A stretch of 64,000 nucleotides of DNA from Streptomyces venezuelae (GTDB lineage: Bacteria > Actinomycetota > Actinomycetes > Streptomycetales > Streptomycetaceae): NCBI RefSeq assembly GCF_008642375.1, contig NZ_CP029194.1:4650001-4714000 (forward strand). The letters run 5' to 3'. Positions 58,391-64,000 of this stretch are shown piece by piece. The position numbers and the translations under genes are program-made. The stretch's first letter is position 1. Each line of letters begins with the position of its first letter. The notes beneath the pieces were generated by a model that searched no databases, was not told the origin of the DNA, and saw nothing but the letters and a program-made list of their open reading frames with translations.

Positions 58391-59160
58391 GGCGCGTCCT
58401 GCGGCTGGTCCTCGTCGGTGTGCGCACCCATGTCTCGTACATGTCGCGCTCCCCCATCGAGATCACCTTCGCCGTCCTCGTCCCGCTCGTCTACGCGACC
58501 CTCGCCGTCTACCTCTTCCGGGCCGCGGGCGACCCCGACCGGCTGCTCACGGCCTCCGTCGGCGCCGGACTGATGGGCATCTGGGGCTCGGTGCTCTTCG
58601 GTTCGGGCGGCGCCGTGCAGAACCAGCGCTGGCTCGGCACCCTGGAGACCCTGGTCGTGGCGCCGGCCCCGCTCGCGCTCGTCCTGCTCCCGATCACCCT
58701 CGCGACCGCCGTCATCGGCACGTACGCGATGGGTGCGACGGTCCTGTGGGGCGTGGTTCTCTTCGGCGTCCCGCTCGACTTCGCACACCCGTTGCTCTTC
58801 CTGCTCGCCGTGCCCGTGTGCGTCCTCGCCCTCGGCATGATGGGGCTCCTCCTCGCCGCCACCTTCGTCCTGCTGCGGAACGCCAACGCCCTGGCCAACC
58901 CGCTGGACACGCCCGTCTGGCTGCTGTCCGGGCTCCTCGTGCCCGTCACCGTGCTGCCCGCCTGGACACAGCCGTTGTCCTGGGCGCTGCCCACCACCTG
59001 GGGCGCGCGGGCCGTGCACGCGGCGACCTCCGGCGGGGACGTGATCACTCCGCTGCTCGCCGCCGCCGCGCTCGGGGCCTGCTACGCCCTGGCCGCCGTC
59101 CTCGTCCTCGGGCGGGTGGAGCGCCGGGCGCGCGCCGCCGCCACCCTCGCCCTCGCCTGA
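58387..59160 (+). CDS. ABC-2 type permease (first)
   Basis: The 257-residue protein has six membrane helices in the ABC-2 arrangement ('SPIEITFAVLVPLVYATLAVYLF', 'MMGLLLAATFVLLRNANALANPL', 'WLLSGLLVPVTVLPAWTQPLSWALPTTWG'). The start overlaps the ATPase stop (ATGA). With the next gene it probably forms a heterodimeric channel exporting a drug, lipid or peptide. Confidence 0.9.
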
Positions 59161-59174
59161 AAGGCCGGCCAGAG

Positions 59175-59966
59175 ATGTTCCGTTTCCCCGCCACCGCCCG
59201 GCTCGTCGTCGTCGGCGGCGCGATCTCCTACCGGGCGCTCTTCAACTGGACGACCCCGCCGATGTTCATCGGAACCCTGCTGGTGGGGCCGCTCCTCCAA
59301 GTCTTCTTCTTCGTCTTCCTCGGACGGGAACTGGGCGTCGCCGACGACCGTTTCCATCTTGTAGGAACCGCCGTTCTCGCAGCTTCCGCCTCCTGCGTGT
59401 ACGGCGGCACGATGGCCGTCGCCAACGAGCGCCGGTACGGCACGCTCGGAGCCGTCCTGCTCTCGCCCCGGCACCGGGTCCCGCTCTGGACGGGCCGCGC
59501 CCTCCCGTACGTCCTCAACGGGCTGTTCGTCAGCGCCTTCGTGCTCACCGCAGCCGCGCTCGTGCTCGGGCTGCCCGTGCCCGCCGGGGCGCTGCCCGGG
59601 CTCGGTCTGGTGCTGCTGGCCGCCGCCGGTGCCTGCTCGGCCTTCGGGCTCGCGCTGGGGGCGCTCGGGCTCCGCTTCCGCGACGTCTTCCTGGTGTCCA
59701 ACGTGGCGAGTTCGGGGCTGCTCCTGCTGACGGGCGCCGCCGTGCCCCGGGAGTCGCTGCCGGAGTGGATGCGGTTCGCCGGCGAGCTGCTGCCGCTCAC
59801 ACACGCGGCGGACGCGGCGCGGCGGCTGACCGCGGGGGGTGGCCTGGACGGGTCCCTGCTCGGGACCGAGCTCGCGGTGGGGGCCGGCTGGGGGCTGCTC
59901 GCCGTCGCCCTGCTCGCCGTCTTCGAGCGCGGCAGCCGGCGCCGGGCCACGCTCGACGTGATGTGA
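59175..59966 (+). CDS. ABC-2 type permease (second)
   Basis: The 263-residue second permease has about six membrane helices ('MFIGTLLVGPLLQVFFFVFLG', 'VYGGTMAVANERRYGTLGAVLLSP', 'VSNVASSGLLLLTGAAVPRESLP'). It starts 14 bp after the first permease with AAAGG upstream and ends within a 24-bp tandem repeat. The pair, the ATPase and the ArsR gene form one cluster. Confidence 0.9.
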   Translation: MFRFPATARLVVVGGAISYRALFNWTTPPMFIGTLLVGPLLQVFFFVFLGRELGVADDRFHLVGTAVLAASASCVYGGTMAVANERRYGTLGAVLLSPRHRVPLWTGRALPYVLNGLFVSAFVLTAAALVLGLPVPAGALPGLGLVLLAAAGACSAFGLALGALGLRFRDVFLVSNVASSGLLLLTGAAVPRESLPEWMRFAGELLPLTHAADAARRLTAGGGLDGSLLGTELAVGAGWGLLAVALLAVFERGSRRRATLDVM

Positions 59967-60025
59967 GACCTGAGGCGAGACGTGAGGTGAGACCTGAAGC
60001 GAGACGTGAGGTGAGACGTGAGGTG
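59963..60025 (+). repeat. 24-bp tandem repeat
   Basis: Two units (59963-59986, 59987-60010) differ at one base, and a partial third extends to ~60025. The unit core is GTGAGACCTGAGGCGAGACG. It starts at the stop codon of the second permease. Confidence 0.85.
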
Positions 60026-60199
60026 ACAGGAGAAGCGGAAGGGAGTGGGTCACTACCGGCCATCTTCGTGAAACCGTACGCGACGGTCCGCGTCGTTCAC
60101 CCGGAATTCGCGCCCTCGATGCCCGGAGGTGTCAGCCTCGGCTGCGGGAGACGAGCGCGGGAGGACGAACCCCGCACGTGGACGGAACGGGGTACGGGC

Positions 60200-60397
60200 A
60201 TGGAGAGCGGGCCGGCGATCTTCGCGGGGGCGGCGTTCACGCTGTTCGGAGGCGCGCTGCTGCTGTGGACCACCGTGCGGACACTGCACCGTGAGCCCGT
60301 GGCGTACGGGGTCGGGCCGCGGACGGCCCTGGCGGCCACGAGCCTCTTCGGCACGGCCTTCGTCCTCCTCGGCGTCTGGTGCTTCGGCAGACTCTGA
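60200..60397 (+). CDS. Small two-helix membrane protein, 65 aa
   Basis: MESGPAIFAGAAFTLFGGAL... has two membrane helices ('IFAGAAFTLFGGALLLWTT' and 'ALAATSLFGTAFVLLGVWCFG') joined by a short loop 'VRTLHREPVAYGVGPRT'. The ATG at 60200 has GGGGTACGGGC upstream. A small membrane protein also precedes topA in other Streptomyces, as far as I recall. The function is unknown. Confidence 0.78.
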   Translation: MESGPAIFAGAAFTLFGGALLLWTTVRTLHREPVAYGVGPRTALAATSLFGTAFVLLGVWCFGRL

Positions 60398-60680
60398 ATC
60401 CCGCTCCGGGGCTCTCCCCGGATCCCTCTCGGGGTCTCTCTCCGACGCTCCGGCGCGCCGCCCGCTCCGCCGCCCGCCCCGCCCGACCGGGAGTCCGGGC
60501 GGCAGGAATGCCAGGACTCGGGTTACCGTTCGAGTGGCCGTTGCGGGCTTTCGCCGTTTGACACGGGGGCGGGTTGTACCGTCACACTCCGCAGCGACGG
60601 GAGCGTCACCGTCCGTGCCGCTGCCGTGCGTGCCAGTGCCGTACGTGCCAGAGAGTGTCGATCCGGAGAGAAGAGCGAAG

Positions 60681-63551
60681 TTGTCCCCGACCAGCGAGAC
60701 CGCACACGGCGGCCGCCGACTCGTCATCGTCGAGTCGCCTGCCAAGGCGAAGACGATCAAGGGCTACCTCGGCCCTGGCTACGTCGTCGAGGCGAGCGTC
60801 GGGCACATCCGCGACCTCCCCAGCGGCGCCGCCGAGGTGCCGGAGAAGTACACCGGCGAGGTGCGCCGCCTCGGAGTCGACGTCGAGCATGACTTCCAGC
60901 CCATCTATGTCGTCAATGCCGACAAGAAGGCGCAGGTCAGGAAGCTCAAGGAGCTGCTCGCCGAGTCCGACGAACTCTTCCTCGCCACCGATGAGGACCG
61001 CGAGGGCGAGGCCATCGCGTGGCACCTCCAGGAAGTCCTGAAGCCCAAGGTCCCGGTCCACCGGATGGTCTTCCACGAGATCACCAAGGACGCGATCCGC
61101 GAGGCCGTCGCCAACCCGCGCGAGCTGAACCAGCGCATGGTCGACGCCCAGGAGACCCGCCGTATCCTCGACCGCCTCTACGGCTACGAGGTCTCGCCGG
61201 TCCTGTGGAAGAAGGTCATGCCGAAGCTGTCGGCCGGCCGCGTCCAGTCGGTGGCCACCCGCCTCGTCGTCGAGCGGGAGCGCGAGCGCATCGCCTTCCG
61301 TTCCGCCGAGTACTGGGACCTCACCGGCACCTTCGGCACCGGCCGCACCGGTGACGCCTCCGACCCGTCGCAGCTGGTCGCGCGCCTCGCGGCGGTCGAC
61401 GGCAAGCGTGTCGCGCAGGGCCGTGACTTCGGCGCCGACGGCCGGATGAAGACCGACAGCGTCCTCCACCTGGACGAGGCGAACGCCCGCGCCCTGGCCG
61501 CCGCGCTCGCCGACACCGCGTTCGCGGTGCGCTCGGTGGAGTCGAAGCCGTACCGCCGCTCCCCGTACGCCCCCTTCCGCACCACGACCCTCCAGCAGGA
61601 GGCGAGCCGCAAGCTGGGCTTCGGTGCGAAGGCGACCATGCAGGTGGCGCAGAAGCTGTACGAGAACGGCTTCATCACCTACATGCGTACGGACTCCACG
61701 ATCCTGTCCGACACCGCCGTGACGGCGGCGCGGGCGCAGGTCACGCAGCTGTACGGCGCCGACTACCTGCCGGAGAAGCCGCGCGTCTACGCCGGCAAGG
61801 TCAAGAACGCGCAGGAGGCGCACGAGGCGATTCGCCCTTCGGGTGATCGTTTCCGCACCCCCGCGGAGACCGGCCTGACCGGCGACCAGTTCCGGCTCTA
61901 CGAGCTCATCTGGAAGCGGACCGTCGCCTCCCAGATGAAGGACGCCACCGGCAACTCGGTCACCGTGAAGATCGGCGGCCGGGCCGCCGACGGCCGTGAC
62001 GCCGAGTTCAGCGCGTCCGGCAAGACGATCACTTTCCACGGCTTCATGAAGGCGTACGTCGAAGGCGCCGACGACCCGAACGCGGAGCTCGACGACCGCG
62101 AGCGGCGCCTGCCGCAGGTCGCCGAGGGCGACGCGCTGACCGCCGAGGAGATCACGGCGGACGGCCACGCGACGAAGCCGCCGGCCCGCTACACCGAGGC
62201 CTCGCTGGTCAAGGAGCTCGAAGAGCGCGAGATCGGCCGCCCGTCGACGTACGCGTCGATCATCGGCACCATCCTCGACCGCGGCTACGTCTTCAAGAAG
62301 GGCACGGCCCTCGTGCCGTCCTTCCTGAGCTTCGCCGTCGTCAACCTCCTGGAGAAGCACTTCGGGCGGCTCGTCGACTACGACTTCACCGCCCGCATGG
62401 AGGACGACCTCGACCGCATCGCGCGGGGCGAGGCCCAGTCCGTGCCGTGGCTGAAGCGTTTCTACTTCGGTGAGGGCGACGGCTCAGGCGCGGTCGCCTC
62501 CGGCGGCGCGGCGGACGCGGGGAACGGCGACGGGGACCACCTCGGCGGCCTCAAGGAGCTCGTCACCGACCTCGGCGCGATCGACGCGCGCGAGATCTCC
62601 TCCTTCCCCGTCGGCAACGGCATCATGCTCCGCGTCGGCAAGTACGGCCCGTACATCGAGCGCGGCGAGAAGGACCAGGAGGGCTACCAGAAGGCAGACG
62701 TCTCCGCCGACCTGGCGCCCGACGAGCTGACCGTCGAGTACTCCGAGGAACTGCTCGCCAGGCCGAGCGGCGACTTCGAGCTGGGCACCGACCCGGTCAG
62801 CGGCCACCAGATCGTCGCGAAGGACGGCCGCTACGGCCCGTACGTCACCGAGATCCTGCCCGAGGGCACTCCGAAGACCGGCAAGAACGCGGTGAAGCCG
62901 CGGACGGCCTCCCTCTTCAAGTCGATGGCGCTCGACACCGTCACCCTGGAGGACGCGCTCCGGCTGATGTCCCTGCCCCGGGTCGTCGGCGCGGATGCCG
63001 AGGGCGTCGAGATCACCGCGCAGAACGGCCGCTACGGCCCGTACCTGAAGAAGGGCACGGACTCGCGGTCGCTCACCGAGGAGGAGCAGCTCTTCACGAT
63101 CACGCTCGAAGAGGCGCTCGCGATCTACGCGCAGCCGAAGCAGCGTGGCCGGGCGGCGGCCAAGCCCCCGCTGAAGGAGCTGGGCACGGACCCGGTCAGC
63201 GAGAAGCCCGTGGTCGTCAAGGACGGGCGCTTCGGCCCGTACGTGACGGACGGCGAGACGAACGCCACCCTGCGGACCGGCGACAGCGTGGAGACGATCA
63301 CGCCGGAGCGCGGTTACGAGCTCCTCGCCGAGAAGCGCGCCAAGGGACCGGCGAAGAAGGTCGCCAAGAAGGCCCCGGCGAAGAAGGCCACCGCGAAGAA
63401 GGCGACGGCCAAGAAGACGGCCACGAAGACGGCGGCGAAGAAGACCACCGCCGCCAAGACGACGGCCGCGAAGAAGACCACGGCGGCGAAGACCACCGCC
63501 GCGAAGAAGACGGCCGCGGCCAGGAAGACGGCGGCGGCTCAGCCGGAGTAG
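60681..63551 (+). CDS. topA: DNA topoisomerase I
   Basis: This 956-residue type IA topoisomerase has the TOPRIM domain ('RLVIVESPAKAKTIKGYLG', then TDEDREGEA with the acidic metal triad) and the active-site Tyr334 in FITYMRTDST. Four-fold C-terminal repeats ('GKYGPYIERG', 'GRYGPYVTE', 'GRYGPYLKKG', 'GRFGPYVTDG') replace zinc fingers. The tail is a long Lys/Ala/Thr-rich stretch of more than 70 residues, known in actinobacterial TopA to aid processivity. The start is a TTG at 60681 with GGAGAGAAG upstream. A TTGACA box at 60558 may be the -35 of a promoter. The enzyme relaxes negative supercoils. Confidence 0.97.
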   Translation: MSPTSETAHGGRRLVIVESPAKAKTIKGYLGPGYVVEASVGHIRDLPSGAAEVPEKYTGEVRRLGVDVEHDFQPIYVVNADKKAQVRKLKELLAESDELFLATDEDREGEAIAWHLQEVLKPKVPVHRMVFHEITKDAIREAVANPRELNQRMVDAQETRRILDRLYGYEVSPVLWKKVMPKLSAGRVQSVATRLVVERERERIAFRSAEYWDLTGTFGTGRTGDASDPSQLVARLAAVDGKRVAQGRDFGADGRMKTDSVLHLDEANARALAAALADTAFAVRSVESKPYRRSPYAPFRTTTLQQEASRKLGFGAKATMQVAQKLYENGFITYMRTDSTILSDTAVTAARAQVTQLYGADYLPEKPRVYAGKVKNAQEAHEAIRPSGDRFRTPAETGLTGDQFRLYELIWKRTVASQMKDATGNSVTVKIGGRAADGRDAEFSASGKTITFHGFMKAYVEGADDPNAELDDRERRLPQVAEGDALTAEEITADGHATKPPARYTEASLVKELEEREIGRPSTYASIIGTILDRGYVFKKGTALVPSFLSFAVVNLLEKHFGRLVDYDFTARMEDDLDRIARGEAQSVPWLKRFYFGEGDGSGAVASGGAADAGNGDGDHLGGLKELVTDLGAIDAREISSFPVGNGIMLRVGKYGPYIERGEKDQEGYQKADVSADLAPDELTVEYSEELLARPSGDFELGTDPVSGHQIVAKDGRYGPYVTEILPEGTPKTGKNAVKPRTASLFKSMALDTVTLEDALRLMSLPRVVGADAEGVEITAQNGRYGPYLKKGTDSRSLTEEEQLFTITLEEALAIYAQPKQRGRAAAKPPLKELGTDPVSEKPVVVKDGRFGPYVTDGETNATLRTGDSVETITPERGYELLAEKRAKGPAKKVAKKAPAKKATAKKATAKKTATKTAAKKTTAAKTTAAKKTTAAKTTAAKKTAAARKTAAAQPE

Positions 63552-63585
63552 CCGTGCGGCCGGCCTGCGGGGCGGCTCGGGGTGT

Positions 63586-63624
63586 GCGGGAGGGGCGGAG
63601 GCCGGTGGCCTTCGCCCCTCCCGC
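63586..63624 (+). terminator. Terminator of topA
   Basis: A 12-bp perfect stem (GCGGGAGGGGCG / CGCCCCTCCCGC) with a partly paired GAGGCC/GGCCTT interior lies 34 bp after the stop codon. Confidence 0.88.
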
Positions 63625-63701
63625 GTTCGTCCTGTCACAGGCTCGTCCGGATGTTCGGTCGGAGGCCGCGGGGAGCAAGGGCGTCCGGATAGGGTGGACG
63701 G

Positions 63702-64000
63702 ATGACGCGAGCAGAGCAGCCAGACCGCCTCGGCGATTCCGACGCCGCACTCGTCGCGGATTCCCAGGAGCGTGCCGTACGGGCCCTCCTGCGCCATCAG
63801 CCCTTGCGCAGACTGTGGGGCGCCCAGGTCGCCGGCGGCGTCGGTGACGCCCTCGCCCTCCTCGTCCTCGTCCTGCTCGGCCTCCAGGCGGCCGTCGCCG
63901 CGGGTGCCCTCGGGGGCGGCTACCGCGGCGCCGCGTTCGCCGTGGCCGCCGTCGTCGGTACGCGCCTGCTCGCCACGGTCCTCTTCGGGGCCGTCCTGCT
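63702..64000 (+). CDS. tmk: Membrane protein start, probably the MFS-like/thymidylate kinase fusion (partial)
   Basis: The gene runs off the window end; 99 codons are present. The visible part (MTRAEQPDRLGDSDAALVAD...) has a polar leader, then 'QPLRRLWGAQVAGGVGDALALLVLVLLGLQAAVAAG' and a second helix, as in the first helices of MFS transporters. In Streptomyces the gene after topA encodes a membrane domain fused to thymidylate kinase (dTMP kinase). The symbol rests on that gene order, because the kinase part is outside the window. The ATG at 63702 is used. Confidence 0.7.
   Translation, partial: MTRAEQPDRLGDSDAALVADSQERAVRALLRHQPLRRLWGAQVAGGVGDALALLVLVLLGLQAAVAAGALGGGYRGAAFAVAAVVGTRLLATVLFGAVL

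Noticed and set aside
63346..63548. Lys/Ala/Thr tail of TopA as sequencing artefact or frameshift
   Set aside because: Similar lysine-rich tails are a known feature of actinobacterial TopA, and the frame stays open to a normal stop and terminator.

Overview
The window is 64 kb of actinobacterial chromosome, almost certainly Streptomyces. Codons end overwhelmingly in G or C, many starts are GTG or TTG, and the markers are genus-typical: wblA, bldG with its anti-sigma partner, topA followed by a membrane-fused thymidylate kinase, and a cold-shock protein beside a DEAD-box helicase. No phage, plasmid, insertion sequence, CRISPR array or secondary-metabolite cluster was found. This is core chromosome with a few small accessory or decaying spots.

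Layout. 1-9 kb: a double-module Lrp/AsnC regulator (cut by the window edge) divergent from a TPR regulator, then a YdcF-like membrane protein, an alkylsulfatase, a membrane-anchored Ser/Thr kinase, a gamma-carbonic-anhydrase-fold protein and a glycosyltransferase. 9-13.3 kb: a MerR-type regulator, a gene-poor stretch with possible gene remnants, a GvpU-like protein, and a minus-strand cold-shock group (csp, DEAD-box helicase, CBS protein, small conserved protein). 13.8-16.2 kb: tRNA-Pro(CGG), a Pr6Pr membrane protein, a metallophosphoesterase and a YqeY protein. 16.2-31 kb: class A PBP, wblA, two ArsA-type ATPases, DUF4177, RidA, Nudix, MBL hydrolase, SPFH protein, crp, nth, CoA-pyrophosphatase-type Nudix, MarP-type protease, epoxide hydrolase and holin-like protein. 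31-42.4 kb: NhaA antiporter, acetyl-CoA synthetase, a SulP transporter fused to a beta-carbonic anhydrase, a deacetylase-like lipoprotein, a CooC-type ATPase, a degenerate Fic-like protein and a HAD phosphatase. 42.4-47.8 kb: a 6C-type small RNA, then the tightly overlapping Ssd/Tad pilus operon. 47.7-54.5 kb: MrfA/YprA-type helicase, bldG and its anti-sigma partner, a proton-pumping pyrophosphatase and a lipoprotein. 54.6-64 kb: a methyltransferase, an ArsR regulator with a three-gene ABC-2 exporter, a small membrane protein, topA, and the start of the membrane-tmk fusion.

From about 14.7 to 63 kb the content and much of the order match what I know of the Mycobacterium tuberculosis Rv3646c-Rv3683 region (topA, helicase, tad locus, ssd, HAD protein, acs, holin-like, ephE, marP, Nudix, nth, crp, MBL, RidA, ArsA pair, whiB4, ponA2, phosphoesterase). 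This is an ancient actinobacterial block joining envelope synthesis, acid and redox stress, cAMP control and pilus export. The small RNA sits exactly where the mycobacterial 6C/B11 RNA lies. Points most worth a second look are the 6C RNA with a nearby inverted repeat and DnaA-box pair upstream of the pilus operon, a displaced 56-bp copy of the end of a CooC-like gene, the transporter-carbonic anhydrase fusion, a Crp-type site between crp and nth, a stray GvpU-like gene, and degenerate active sites in the Fic-like and gamma-CA-like proteins.
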